In this document: in pieces, positions 1 to 8,367 of the stretch
How positions within the stretch are numbered: the stretch's first letter is position 1
Layout: each line of letters begins with the position of its first letter
Source: Streptomyces sp. 2131.1
GTDB taxonomy: Bacteria > Actinomycetota > Actinomycetes > Streptomycetales > Streptomycetaceae
Direction: 5' to 3'
Assembly (NCBI RefSeq): GCF_900105515.1
Contig: NZ_FNSY01000001.1
Coordinates: forward strand, 5,444,001 to 5,508,000
Length of the DNA: 64,000 bases
Notes under the pieces: model-generated
Databases searched by the model: none
What the model was told of the DNA's origin: nothing
Seen by the model: the letters and a program-made list of their open reading frames with translations, nothing else
Position numbers and translations under genes: made by a program

Positions 1-382
1 CGAGCAGCAGCAGCGGGAAGCTCCCCACCACGGTGGCCAGCACCACGAGACCCGCCCCGAAGGCGCCGATCAGATAAGCCACCACGAGACCGGGGCGGCG
101 ACCCCGCGCGGTCATCAGGGCGGCCAGCGGCAGCGACAGCAGGGCCGTGCCGGTCACCGACGCCGTGGGCGCCAGCCCCGACAGCGACTCGGAACCGCTC
201 ACCTCGGTGGCGAGCACGGGGGCCAGGGCGATGCCGATCGGCACACCGAGGCCGCCGAGTATCTGCCCGGCGATCAGGACGGCGGACGTCCTGCGGCGCA
301 GGCGCGGCAGATCGGCCACCGTCACGGACACGGCGGCACCGTGCCCGCCCGGGGCGTCAGGGGCGTCGAGAGCGTTGGTCAC
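1..382 (-). CDS. MFS-type transporter, N-terminal part (runs off the window)
   Basis: The minus-strand frame begins at a GTG at 382 and stays open to the left edge, giving about 127 residues. After a polar leader of about 35 residues come hydrophobic segments, roughly residues 36-58, 70-88 and 97-127, with a basic loop (TARGRRP) between the second and third. This is the usual layout of the first helices of a major facilitator family exporter, and the short basic loop resembles the conserved loop 2-3. The substrate cannot be told from this end. The gene precedes the ogt region on the same strand but is separated from it by 77 bases. An upstream start cannot be excluded. Confidence 0.7.
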   Translation of the reverse strand, partial: MTNALDAPDAPGGHGAAVSVTVADLPRLRRRTSAVLIAGQILGGLGVPIGIALAPVLATEVSGSESLSGLAPTASVTGTALLSLPLAALMTARGRRPGLVVAYLIGAFGAGLVVLATVVGSFPLLLL

Positions 383-459
383 CGACGCAGTGTGCCAGCG
401 CGTACTGCCGGCGCGTACACCTGTACGAAACGGCCCGCACGGCACCCGGGGCCGACGGT

Positions 460-1002
460 TCAGAACAGCGGCTGCGGCAGGACCCCTTCCAGCGCCAGCA
501 ACTGCCGCTTCGTCTCCAGGCCCCCGCCGAAGCCGCCTATTCCGCCGTCGTTCTCCACCACCCGGTGGCACGGCACCACGACCGGCAGCGGGTTGGAGCC
601 CATCGCCGCGCCGACCGCCTGGGCCGCGCCCGGCTGTCCGACCCGCTCGGCCAGCTCCCCGTACCCGGCGACCGCCCCGTACGGCACGCCCCGGGCCAGC
701 TCCCGCAGCACCTCGCGGTTGAACCCGGCGGTCAGCGACCAGTCCAGGTCGAGCGAGAACTCCCGCAGCGTGCCCCCGAAGTACGCCGCGAGCTGGCGCA
801 CCGGCTCGGCCAGCCGGGCGGAACCGGGCGCCTCGACGGGCTCCGCCCCGAGCCGGGCCCGCAGCCGTCCCAGCATCCGGTCCCGTATCTCCGGGGTGGC
901 GTGGAAGACCACGCTCACCAGCCCGGTCCCCGTCGCGGCCAGCATCAACGGACCGATGTCGCTCTCGACGACGGCCCACTCGACGACCCCATTGCTGTCC
1001 AT
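460..1002 (-). CDS. ogt: Methylated-DNA--protein-cysteine S-methyltransferase
   Basis: Suicidal repair protein that moves alkyl groups from O6-alkylguanine in DNA to its own cysteine. The 180-residue length fits the family. The active-site motif PCHRVV is at residues 144-149 with the acceptor Cys145, preceded by the helix-turn-helix region that reads the minor groove and followed by the typical GG-rich stretch and LALEG end. The ATG at 1002 is the natural start and lies 6 bases downstream of a -10 element, so the message is probably leaderless. Its promoter is nearly identical to that of uvrB (see 1009-1031), which fits a shared DNA-damage response. It is one of two direct or excision repair genes at this end of the window. 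Confidence 0.93.
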   Translation of the reverse strand: MDSNGVVEWAVVESDIGPLMLAATGTGLVSVVFHATPEIRDRMLGRLRARLGAEPVEAPGSARLAEPVRQLAAYFGGTLREFSLDLDWSLTAGFNREVLRELARGVPYGAVAGYGELAERVGQPGAAQAVGAAMGSNPLPVVVPCHRVVENDGGIGGFGGGLETKRQLLALEGVLPQPLF

Positions 1003-1008
1003 GGCCCC

Positions 1009-1031
1009 ACCGTACGGCCGGCCACTGACAA
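1009..1031 (-). promoter_or_regulatory. RecA-NDp (PafBC-type) promoter of ogt
   Basis: Read on the minus strand: TTGTCAGTG, 8 bases, TACGGT, 6 bases, ATG. This matches the published SOS-independent DNA-damage motif tTGTCRgtg-N8-TAnnnT of actinobacteria, recognised by PafBC with the main sigma factor. The distance from the -10 to the ATG predicts a leaderless transcript. Confidence 0.8.
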
Positions 1032-1042
1032 CGGCCCCGGCG

Positions 1043-1999
1043 TCAGCCCTTCGTGGCCGCGCGCACCACGTCGGGGGCGTCGGTGATGATGCCGTCCACG
1101 CCCATGGCGTTCACCTTGCGCGCGGACGCCGCGTCGTCCACCACCCAGGGGTTGACCTGGAGCTTCTTGCCGTGCGGGCCCTTCAAGGCGTGCACGGCCG
1201 CCACATAGCCGCCGGACAGGCCCGACCGGGACGGGTTGATCTGGTCGGCGAACCCGGCGTACGCGGGCAGCTCCGCCGGGGCCGGGGCGCCGAGGAAGCC
1301 CGTGACCACGTCCGGGCGCAGCGCGTGCACCCTGCGCAGGCTGCCCGCCCCGAAGCTCTGGACCACCAGGCGGTCCCGGACATGGGCGCGGTCCAGCCAG
1401 CCCTCCTCGTCCAGCACCGCGAGGGTGGCCCGCTCGATCCCCGGGTAAGTCTCCGGACTCTTGAGCTCCAGCAGCAGGTTCTGCCGGTTGCGGCCGAGCC
1501 GCTCCAGGAACCGGCGCAGGGTCGGCACCCGGGTACCGGCGTACCGCGCGCCGAACCAGCTGCCCGCGTCCAGCCGGGAGATCTCGGCGGCCGTGAAGTC
1601 CTTCACCGCCCAGGGCGCCCGGTCCGGGAACACCTCCTCGGCGTTCGTCGTCCGCTTCAGGCCGGTGTCGTGCAGGACGACCGGCACCCCGTCCCTGGTG
1701 AGCTGGACGTCGTTCTCCACCCAGGCGAAGCCCAGCGCGTCGGCCCTGTCCGCGGCGACGAGCGTGTTCTCGGGTGCGTACGCGGAAGCGCCGCGGTGGG
1801 CGTAGACGCGCGGGGCGCGCGCCACGGCGCCGGCCGGGTGGCGGGCCGGGTGGCGGGCCGGGTCGGCCCGCTGCACGGCCGCCCGGGCCGCGGGGGCGTC
1901 CGGGAGCGGCGCGCCGGGGGCCGACATCAGCAGCATGCCGACGCCCATGAGCGCGGCGGTGGCGACGGAGGCGGTGGCGGTGGCGGTGCCTGCGTGCAC
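1043..1999 (-). CDS. Secreted glycerophosphodiester phosphodiesterase
   Basis: Predicted to hydrolyse glycerophosphodiesters to glycerol-3-phosphate and an alcohol outside the membrane. With the GTG start at 1999 the protein has 318 residues: an alanine-rich hydrophobic signal segment at about residues 8-30, a low-complexity stretch with the repeated unit ARHPARHP, then the GDPD barrel. Family motifs are HRGASAYAPENT at 68-79 and the E-x-D pair in ENDVQL, followed by VVLHDTGLKRTTN. The start was chosen because AAGGAG lies 5 bases upstream; the open frame reaches 2104 but lacks a ribosome site there. The gene stands alone between ogt and a divergent MHYT gene. Confidence 0.88.
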   Translation of the reverse strand: MHAGTATATASVATAALMGVGMLLMSAPGAPLPDAPAARAAVQRADPARHPARHPAGAVARAPRVYAHRGASAYAPENTLVAADRADALGFAWVENDVQLTRDGVPVVLHDTGLKRTTNAEEVFPDRAPWAVKDFTAAEISRLDAGSWFGARYAGTRVPTLRRFLERLGRNRQNLLLELKSPETYPGIERATLAVLDEEGWLDRAHVRDRLVVQSFGAGSLRRVHALRPDVVTGFLGAPAPAELPAYAGFADQINPSRSGLSGGYVAAVHALKGPHGKKLQVNPWVVDDAASARKVNAMGVDGIITDAPDVVRAATKG

Positions 2000-2221
2000 G
2001 TGAACTCCTTGCGTCAGAGTCGCGGACGGCCCGAGCGTCCCAGCGGCCCCCGAACGGGAGACGGGCGAGGGATGACCACGGTGTGAAGGGACCGCGTCAC
2101 CCACGGTCGGGCCGGTCGATAAGATGCGGCACTTCTGTTGTGTCTGTTGGGCCTTGCGCCCGGACGACAGGCCCTGGGATCGTCCTGGACCCGGGCTTGC
2201 TGCTGCGAAGGGCGTACAAGG

Positions 2222-3097
2222 ATGCAGGGCACAATCGACGGCTTCAGCTATGGGGCGGTGACCCCGGCGGCGGCGTTCCTCATGGCGTGCCTCGGCGCGG
2301 CCCTGGGTCTGCGCTGCACCACGCGGTCACTGCGTACCGAGCGTTCCTTCAAGGCCGGCTGGCTGGCTCTCGGGGCGACCTCCATCGGTTCGGGCATCTG
2401 GACCATGCACTTCATCGCGATGGTGGGCTTCTCCGTCCACGACGTACCGATCGGCTACGACAGGCCGATCACCTTCGCAAGCCTCGCCGTCGCGATCGTC
2501 ATGGTCGGCGTCGGGATCTTCCTCGTCGGGTACCGGGGCGCCACCCGCATGGCGCTGGTGACGGGAGGCACGATCACCGGGCTCGGCGTGGCCTCCATGC
2601 ATTACCTCGGCATGGCCGGAATGCAGCTTGATGGGCGGTTCGAGTACGACACGGCGACCGTGTCCCTCTCCGTCGTCATCGCCGTGGTGGCCTCGACCGC
2701 CGCGCTGTGGGCCGCCGTGTCCATCCACGGCTTCCTGCCCAGCCTCGGCGCGAGCATCGTCATGGCGGTAGCGGTGAGCGGCATGCACTACACCGGCATG
2801 GCCGCGCTCCGGGTCCATCTGCACCCCTCCGCCCTCACCGCGGGCCACGCCCCCGGGGAGAGCGCCGGTTCGCTGCTGGTGCCCATGCTCATCGGACCCG
2901 CCTGCTTCCTGCTGCTGGCGGCCGTCGTGGTCATGTTCGACCCGCTGGTGGTCATGGGCACGCCCGACTGGGACGACGCCGCGGGCAGGGCCCCCGGGAT
3001 CCCCGCCCAGCGTCAGGTCCCGAGCTTCGGCACGTACGCCGATCCGGCGTCCTTCCACTCCCGGCCGCGCGACGCCGTGGGCCCCGCCGACCGCTGA
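2222..3097 (+). CDS. MHYT-domain integral membrane sensor protein
   Basis: Membrane protein of 291 residues built of about seven hydrophobic segments. It carries the three MHYT repeats that name the family: MHFIAM at about 62, MHYLGM at 126 and MHYTGM at 188. These are thought to bind a metal (copper suggested) and sense a small diatomic ligand. Unlike many family members it has no GGDEF, EAL or kinase domain; it ends in a polar tail of about 45 residues, so any output must come from a partner. The ATG at 2222 is chosen because GAAGGG lies 9 bases upstream; the open frame to 2138 adds an implausible Cys-rich leader. Its position just before uvrB is conserved in streptomycetes. Confidence 0.85.
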   Translation: MQGTIDGFSYGAVTPAAAFLMACLGAALGLRCTTRSLRTERSFKAGWLALGATSIGSGIWTMHFIAMVGFSVHDVPIGYDRPITFASLAVAIVMVGVGIFLVGYRGATRMALVTGGTITGLGVASMHYLGMAGMQLDGRFEYDTATVSLSVVIAVVASTAALWAAVSIHGFLPSLGASIVMAVAVSGMHYTGMAALRVHLHPSALTAGHAPGESAGSLLVPMLIGPACFLLLAAVVVMFDPLVVMGTPDWDDAAGRAPGIPAQRQVPSFGTYADPASFHSRPRDAVGPADR

Positions 3098-3107
3098 ACC
3101 GACCCCG

Positions 3108-3130
3108 TTGTCAGTGGGGGGTCGTACGGT
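3108..3130 (+). promoter_or_regulatory. RecA-NDp (PafBC-type) promoter of uvrB
   Basis: TTGTCAGTG, 8 bases, TACGGT, then 6 bases to the ATG at 3137. Element and spacing are identical to the ogt promoter at 1009-1031, and it matches the SOS-independent damage motif. The transcript is predicted to start at the ATG. Confidence 0.82.
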
Positions 3131-3136
3131 GGGTGC

Positions 3137-5290
3137 ATGCGGCCAGTCTCGAAGATCGAACGTACGGTGGCGCCTTTCGAGGTCATCAGTCCCTATCAGC
3201 CCAGCGGCGACCAGCCCGCGGCCATCGCTGAGCTGGAGAAGCGCGTCCGCGCAGGTGAGAAGGATGTCGTGCTCCTCGGCGCGACCGGCACCGGCAAGTC
3301 CGCGACCACCGCGTGGATGATCGAGAAGCTGCAGCGCCCCACCCTGGTGATGGCGCCGAACAAGACCCTCGCCGCCCAGCTGGCCAACGAGTTCCGCGAG
3401 CTCCTGCCCAACAACGCCGTCGAGTACTTCGTCTCGTACTACGACTACTACCAGCCCGAGGCGTACGTCCCGCAGTCGGACACCTACATCGAGAAGGACT
3501 CCTCGATCAACGAGGAGGTCGAGCGGCTGCGCCACTCCGCGACGAACTCCCTGCTCACCCGCCGGGACGTCGTCGTGGTCGCCTCCGTCTCCTGCATCTA
3601 CGGCCTCGGTACGCCGCAGGAGTACGTGGACCGCATGGTCCAGCTCAAGGTGGGCGAGGAGATCGACCGCGACCAGCTGCTGCGCCGTTTCGTGGAGATC
3701 CAGTACACGCGCAACGACCTGGCCTTCACCCGGGGCACCTTCCGAGTGCGCGGCGACACCATCGAGATCTTCCCGGTCTACGAGGAGCTCGCCGTCCGTA
3801 TCGAGATGTTCGGCGACGAGATCGAGGCCCTGTCCACGCTGCACCCGCTCACCGGCGAGGTCATCAGCGAGGACCAGTCCCTCCACGTCTTCCCCGCCAC
3901 CCACTACGTGGCGGGACCCGAGCGCATGGAGAAGGCCGTCAGCGGCATCGAGCAGGAGCTGGAGCAGCGCCTGGCCGAGCTGGAGAAGCAGGGCAAGATG
4001 CTGGAGGCCCAGCGGCTGCGCATGCGCACCACGTACGACATCGAGATGCTCCGCCAGATCGGCACCTGCTCCGGCGTCGAGAACTACTCGATGCACTTCG
4101 ACGGCCGTTCCCCCGGCACCGCGCCGAACACCCTCCTCGACTACTTCCCGGAGGACTTCCTCCTGGTGCTCGACGAGTCGCACGTCACGGTCCCGCAGAT
4201 CGGCGCCATGTACGAGGGCGACGCCTCCCGCAAACGGACCCTCGTCGACCACGGCTTCCGGCTGCCGTCCGCCCTGGACAACCGCCCGCTGAAGTGGGAG
4301 GAGTTCCTCCAGCGGATCAACCAGACGGTCTACCTCTCCGCCACCCCGGGCAACTACGAGCTGTCCCGGGGCGACGGATTCGTCGAGCAGATCATCCGCC
4401 CCACCGGCCTCGTCGACCCCGAGGTCGTCGTCAAGCCCACCGAGGGCCAGATCGACGACCTGGTGCACGAGATCCGGGAGCGCGCCGAGCGGGACGAACG
4501 GGTCCTGGTCACCACCCTCACCAAGAAGATGGCGGAGGACCTCACCGACTACTTCCTGGAGCTCGGCATCCAGGTCCGCTACCTCCACAGCGACGTCGAC
4601 ACGCTGCGCCGCATCGAGCTGCTGCGGGAGCTGCGCTCCGGCGAGTACGACGTGCTGGTCGGCATCAACCTCCTGCGCGAGGGCCTCGACCTCCCCGAGG
4701 TGTCGCTCGTGGCGATCCTGGACGCCGACAAGCAGGGCTTCCTGCGCTCGGGCACCTCACTGATCCAGACCATCGGCCGCGCGGCGCGCAACGTCTCGGG
4801 CCAGGTGCACATGTACGCGGACAAGGTCACCCCGGCCATGGCCCAGGCCATCGACGAGACCAACCGCCGCCGCGAGAAGCAGATCGCCTACAACACCGAG
4901 CGCGGCATCGACCCGCAGCCGCTGCGCAAGAAGATCAACGACATCGTCGCCACGATCGCGCGCGAGGAGGTCGACACCGAGCAGCTGCTCGGCACCGGCT
5001 ACCGCCAGGCCAAGGAGGGCAAGGCGCCCGTGCCCTCCCTCGGGAAGCACGCGGTCCCGGGCGACGGCAAGGCGGCGACGGCCGGGAAGTCCGCGAAGGG
5101 CAAGGCCCGGGACGCCGCGGCGGTCACCGACCGCCCCGCCACCGAACTGGCCGGGATCATCGAGGAGATGACGGACCGGATGCGGGCCGCCGCGGCGGAC
5201 CTCCAGTTCGAGGTCGCCGCCCGGCTGCGCGACGAGGTGGGGGAGCTGAAGAAGGAGCTGCGCCAGATGCGCGAGGCCGGTCTGGCCTGA
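3137..5290 (+). CDS. uvrB: Excinuclease ABC subunit B
   Basis: Damage-verification helicase of nucleotide excision repair; it is loaded by UvrA and recruits UvrC. The 717 residues have all family features: Walker A GATGTGKS at 48-55, the tyrosine-rich beta-hairpin YYDYYQPEAYVP at about 101-112 that inserts between the strands, helicase motifs DESHVT and the C-terminal GINLLREGLDLPE and QTIGRAARN, and a UVR domain near 675-710 for UvrC contact. A Lys/Ala/Gly-rich linker of about 45 residues separates the helicase from the UVR domain. The ATG at 3137 is fixed by the promoter directly upstream. uvrA and uvrC lie 5.6 and 12.2 kb downstream, not in the same operon. Confidence 0.98.
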   Translation: MRPVSKIERTVAPFEVISPYQPSGDQPAAIAELEKRVRAGEKDVVLLGATGTGKSATTAWMIEKLQRPTLVMAPNKTLAAQLANEFRELLPNNAVEYFVSYYDYYQPEAYVPQSDTYIEKDSSINEEVERLRHSATNSLLTRRDVVVVASVSCIYGLGTPQEYVDRMVQLKVGEEIDRDQLLRRFVEIQYTRNDLAFTRGTFRVRGDTIEIFPVYEELAVRIEMFGDEIEALSTLHPLTGEVISEDQSLHVFPATHYVAGPERMEKAVSGIEQELEQRLAELEKQGKMLEAQRLRMRTTYDIEMLRQIGTCSGVENYSMHFDGRSPGTAPNTLLDYFPEDFLLVLDESHVTVPQIGAMYEGDASRKRTLVDHGFRLPSALDNRPLKWEEFLQRINQTVYLSATPGNYELSRGDGFVEQIIRPTGLVDPEVVVKPTEGQIDDLVHEIRERAERDERVLVTTLTKKMAEDLTDYFLELGIQVRYLHSDVDTLRRIELLRELRSGEYDVLVGINLLREGLDLPEVSLVAILDADKQGFLRSGTSLIQTIGRAARNVSGQVHMYADKVTPAMAQAIDETNRRREKQIAYNTERGIDPQPLRKKINDIVATIAREEVDTEQLLGTGYRQAKEGKAPVPSLGKHAVPGDGKAATAGKSAKGKARDAAAVTDRPATELAGIIEEMTDRMRAAAADLQFEVAARLRDEVGELKKELRQMREAGLA

Positions 5291-5436
5291 CCGGCCGGGG
5301 GGTTCGGACGGCACGGGCCGGATGTTGCAGGACCGACACAAAACGGCCCAGGCCCTCCGCGCGGGTGACACCACTGCGTAGGGTGCTGGGCAACCGCACA
5401 AGGACGGTTGCGGGGAAAGCGGAGAGGGGACAGCGC

Positions 5437-6015
5437 GTGACGGTCAATATGACCAAGGGTCAGGCCATCAGCCTGCAGAAGAGCGACGGGGGGACCCTGA
5501 CCGCGGTACGGATGGGGCTCGGCTGGCAGGCGGCACCGCGCCGCGGTCTGTTCGGCTCGCGCACCCGGGAGATCGACCTGGACGCCTCGGCGGTCCTGTT
5601 CGCCGACAAGCAGCCGGTGGACGTCGTGTTCTTCCGGCACCTCACCAGCGACGACGGCTCCGTGCGGCACACCGGGGACAACCTCGTGGGCGGCGCCGGC
5701 TCCGGCGGCGACGACGAGGCGATCCTCGTGGACCTCCAGCGGGTGCCGGTCCACATCGACCAGATCGTCTTCACGGTGAACTCCTTCACCGGCCAGACGT
5801 TCCAGGAGGTGCAGAACGCCTTCTGCCGCATCGTGGACGAGACCAACGGCCAGGAGCTCGCCCGCTACACGCTGGACGGCGGCGGTCAGTACACCGCGCA
5901 GATCATGGCGAAGGTGCACCGCGCGGGCAACGCCTGGAAGATGACCGCCATCGGCTCCCCGGCCAACGGCCGCACCTTCCAGGACCTCATGCCGGCGATC
6001 CTGCCGCACCTGTAG
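5437..6015 (+). CDS. TerD-family stress protein (single TerD domain)
   Basis: Cytoplasmic calcium-binding stress protein of the tellurite-resistance TerD family, 192 residues, one full TerD domain. Family signatures are visible: RMGLGW, the acidic EIDLDASA strand, HTGDNLVGG, the acid-rich GGDDEAILVDL segment that supplies calcium ligands, and FTVNSFTGQTF. The GTG at 5437 is chosen because GGAGAGGGGA ends 6 bases upstream; a second possible start is the ATG four codons later. It lies 151 bases before a related TerD-like gene. The exact function of TerD proteins in Streptomyces is unresolved; links to metal and oxidative stress and to differentiation are known for the family. Confidence 0.9.
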   Translation: MTVNMTKGQAISLQKSDGGTLTAVRMGLGWQAAPRRGLFGSRTREIDLDASAVLFADKQPVDVVFFRHLTSDDGSVRHTGDNLVGGAGSGGDDEAILVDLQRVPVHIDQIVFTVNSFTGQTFQEVQNAFCRIVDETNGQELARYTLDGGGQYTAQIMAKVHRAGNAWKMTAIGSPANGRTFQDLMPAILPHL

Positions 6016-6056
6016 AAGCACACCCGGACCGCGAGGTCCGTATCGCGGTACGCGCG

Positions 6057-6088
6057 CAGCTCCCGGAGGCATCGGCCGCCGGGAGCTG
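6057..6088 (+). terminator. Hairpin after the TerD gene
   Basis: CAGCTCCCGG (6057-6066) pairs perfectly with CCGGGAGCTG (6079-6088) around a 12-base loop. No U-tract follows, as is usual in Streptomyces. It separates the two Ter-type genes. Confidence 0.6.
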
Positions 6089-6166
6089 CCCGTATCGCGG
6101 CACCACCGCACCACCCAGAGCAGAGACACAGCGCGCACAGCGGCAATTCGTCGAGGGGACACGGCA

Positions 6167-8101
6167 ATGACGGCCGAGCTGGTCCGGGGGCAGAACCACA
6201 CCTTGCCCCAGACCCGTCTGGAGATCCGGATATCGGCCGGGACGCCCGTCGTGGCCGGTGCCACGCTCGGCGACGAGAACGGCAGGGTCGCCGGAGTCGA
6301 GTGGATCGCCCACCCGGGCTCGCCGCAGCTGCACGGCCTCGAAGTCTCCCGGCAGGCCGCCGCCGACCACCGGCTCGCCGTCGACCTCGACGCCCTGCCC
6401 GACGGGGTCCACCGGGTCACGGTGCTGCTGGCCCTCCCGCTGGACGCGGGCGGCCCGGCCCGCTTCGGGGCCGTCGCCTCGCCCTTCGTCGCGGTCACCG
6501 GCCTCGACGGCGCCGAGATCGCCACGTTCACGCTGACCGGGCTCGACAGTGAGTCCGCGGTCGCCGCCCTGGAGCTGTACCGCCGGCAGGGCGCCTGGAA
6601 GGTCCGCGCGGTCGGCCAGGGGTACGCGGGCGGTCTCGCCGCCATGCTCGCCGACCAGGGCGTGGACCGGGCCGCCGAGCTCGCCGGGACGATCCAGGAG
6701 GCCGTCGCCCGCGGCCTGGCCCGTTCGGTGGCCCCGCCGCCGCCCCGCACCCCGGAGGGCGACCGCGTCAGGCACGCGCAGGCCCCGGCCTCCGCGCCGG
6801 GCAGCGGCCAACCGTCCGTCCCGCCGGCTCCGCCCGCGACGCCCCCGCAGCCCGAGCCGCTCGCCGAACCGGCCGCCCCGGGCCCGATCAACTACGCGCA
6901 CCCGCGCCGGCAGTCCACCGCGCCGCCGCCGCCTCCCGCCGCGCCCCCGGCCCAGCCCGGGCAGCCCGCCCAGCCCGTCGCCGGTGACGCGACCGGCTGG
7001 TCCATGGACGAGCGCCTGTACAACCAGGTGTGGGGCATGTTCGAGGACCTGGCCCGGGCCGCCGCCGCGTACCGCAGCGCCGTCGACTTCGCCGAGTCCC
7101 GGATGGACCAGGAGCTCGAGCGGACCCTGTCCGACCCGCGCAGCCGCATCGGCGGTGCGGGCGACCGGGCCCGCGAGGAGGCCCGCGCCAAGCGCGACGA
7201 GCTGACCGCCCGCGCCCGTGAGTCGCTGGACCGCGACCTCACCCAGCTCGCCGCCGAGTCCGCCGTCGTGGAGCCCGCGCTCCCCGCGCCCTACGCGGGC
7301 TGGGACAACCCCGTCTGGCACGGCTACCGGGTGCCGATGGAGATCCCCATGGCGCTGCGGATCGGCGACCTCCATCTGCCGGAGAGCGCCGACCTGCGCA
7401 TCCCGTTGCTCGTGCGGCTGCCGCTGGAGCGGGGCATGTGGATCGACAGCGGGCGCACCGCCTCCGAGGCCGCCGCGCTCGCCGGCGCGGACCAGCTGCG
7501 CAGGCTCGCGATGGAGACCGCCGTGCTGCACGCGGCCCGGCTGCTGGCCGTCTACCCGCCGAACGAGTTCACGGTCCACGTCATCGACCCGGCCGGTTCG
7601 GCCGCCGGGCCGCTCGACCCGCTGGTCCGCTCCGGGGTCCTGCCTTCGCCGCCGGCGACCGGCGCGCAGGGCGTCTCCTCGGTCCTCGCCCACCTCACCC
7701 GCCGGGTCGACCTGGTGCAGATGGCGATCCGGGCCGGTGCCGCCGACTCGCTGCCGCCGGACCTGGACCCGGCCGAGCAGCTGCTGATCGTCAACGACTT
7801 CCCGCACGGCTTCGACGACCGCGCGGTCACCCAGCTGCGCTACCTCGCCGACGAGGGGCCCTCGGTGGGCGTGCACCTGATGATGGTCGCGGACCGGGAG
7901 GAGGCGTCCGAGTACGGCCCGATCCTCGACCCGCTGTGGCGCTCGCTGCTGCGGGTCACCCCGGTCGCCGACGACCATCTGGCCGACCCCTGGGTCGGTC
8001 ACGCGTGGACGTACGAACCGCCGCGGACGCCGCCGGGCAGCGCGGTCCTGGACGAGGTGCTGGCCCGGGTGGCCCACGCTCGCCGCACCGGGCACCGCTG
8101 A
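6167..8101 (+). CDS. TerD-like domain fused to a degenerate FtsK/HerA-like ATPase module
   Basis: 644 residues in four parts. Residues 1-165 form a TerD-like domain ending in the motif YRRQGAWKVRAVGQGYAGGL, shared with the double-TerD protein at 60995. Residues about 185-275 are a proline/alanine-rich linker. Residues about 300-365 are charged and helical, probably a coiled coil. Residues about 375-610 read like the FtsK/SpoIIIE fold: a strand pair IPLLVRLPLERGMWI, a helix ending AVYPPNEFTVHVIDPAG (FtsK proteins have hPPxEhxhhhIDPKG here), and LLIVNDFP where Walker B should be. The P-loop position holds DSGRTASEA, with no GKS/T, and the Walker B acid pair is replaced by ND, so ATP hydrolysis looks unlikely. 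The ATG at 6167 follows GAGGGGAC. The role is unknown; the fold call is by eye. Confidence 0.7.
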   Translation: MTAELVRGQNHTLPQTRLEIRISAGTPVVAGATLGDENGRVAGVEWIAHPGSPQLHGLEVSRQAAADHRLAVDLDALPDGVHRVTVLLALPLDAGGPARFGAVASPFVAVTGLDGAEIATFTLTGLDSESAVAALELYRRQGAWKVRAVGQGYAGGLAAMLADQGVDRAAELAGTIQEAVARGLARSVAPPPPRTPEGDRVRHAQAPASAPGSGQPSVPPAPPATPPQPEPLAEPAAPGPINYAHPRRQSTAPPPPPAAPPAQPGQPAQPVAGDATGWSMDERLYNQVWGMFEDLARAAAAYRSAVDFAESRMDQELERTLSDPRSRIGGAGDRAREEARAKRDELTARARESLDRDLTQLAAESAVVEPALPAPYAGWDNPVWHGYRVPMEIPMALRIGDLHLPESADLRIPLLVRLPLERGMWIDSGRTASEAAALAGADQLRRLAMETAVLHAARLLAVYPPNEFTVHVIDPAGSAAGPLDPLVRSGVLPSPPATGAQGVSSVLAHLTRRVDLVQMAIRAGAADSLPPDLDPAEQLLIVNDFPHGFDDRAVTQLRYLADEGPSVGVHLMMVADREEASEYGPILDPLWRSLLRVTPVADDHLADPWVGHAWTYEPPRTPPGSAVLDEVLARVAHARRTGHR

Positions 8102-8210
8102 GCCGCCGGGCCCCGTAAACCCTTCGGTAAAACGCCCCTGACCTGCGATTTTGGAGATCCTTTAGGTTTCTCTTTACCTTTCCTTGGTATTTCCTGTACC
8201 GTTCATGGAG

Positions 8211-8319
8211 CGGAGGGGAGTACTCCCATACGCGGCGTTCCCGTCAGTACGGACCGTGACCGGTCCCGGGGCGCCGGCCTCGGCGCGCAGCCCGCGCGCC
8301 CGGGTGGAAGAGACCTCCG
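8211..8319 (+). ncRNA. yybP-ykoY (manganese) riboswitch controlling TerC
   Basis: The leader of the TerC gene contains both conserved loops of the Mn2+-sensing yybP-ykoY RNA: GGAGGGGAGTA at 8212-8222 and GGAAGAGACCTCC at 8306-8318, with the central CCGTCAGTACGG arm (8241-8252) between them. The closing stem P1 is CGGAGG (8211-8216) with CCTCCG (8314-8319). The 3' strand of P1 continues as CCTCCGGCAG (8314-8323), which is perfectly complementary to CTGCCGGAGG (8354-8363), the ribosome site of the downstream gene. So metal binding, by holding P1, should free the ribosome site: a translational ON switch. The ligand is inferred from the family. Confidence 0.85.
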
Positions 8320-8367
8320 GCAGCGACGACGCTGATCAGTAGCCCGTAGCGAACTGCCGGAGGCGCA

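Noticed and set aside
2327..4588. 753-residue open frame antisense to the MHYT gene and uvrB
   Set aside because: It is the mirror of GC-rich codons in real genes on the other strand; composition is D/V/G/R-rich with no domain, and uvrB is unquestionable.
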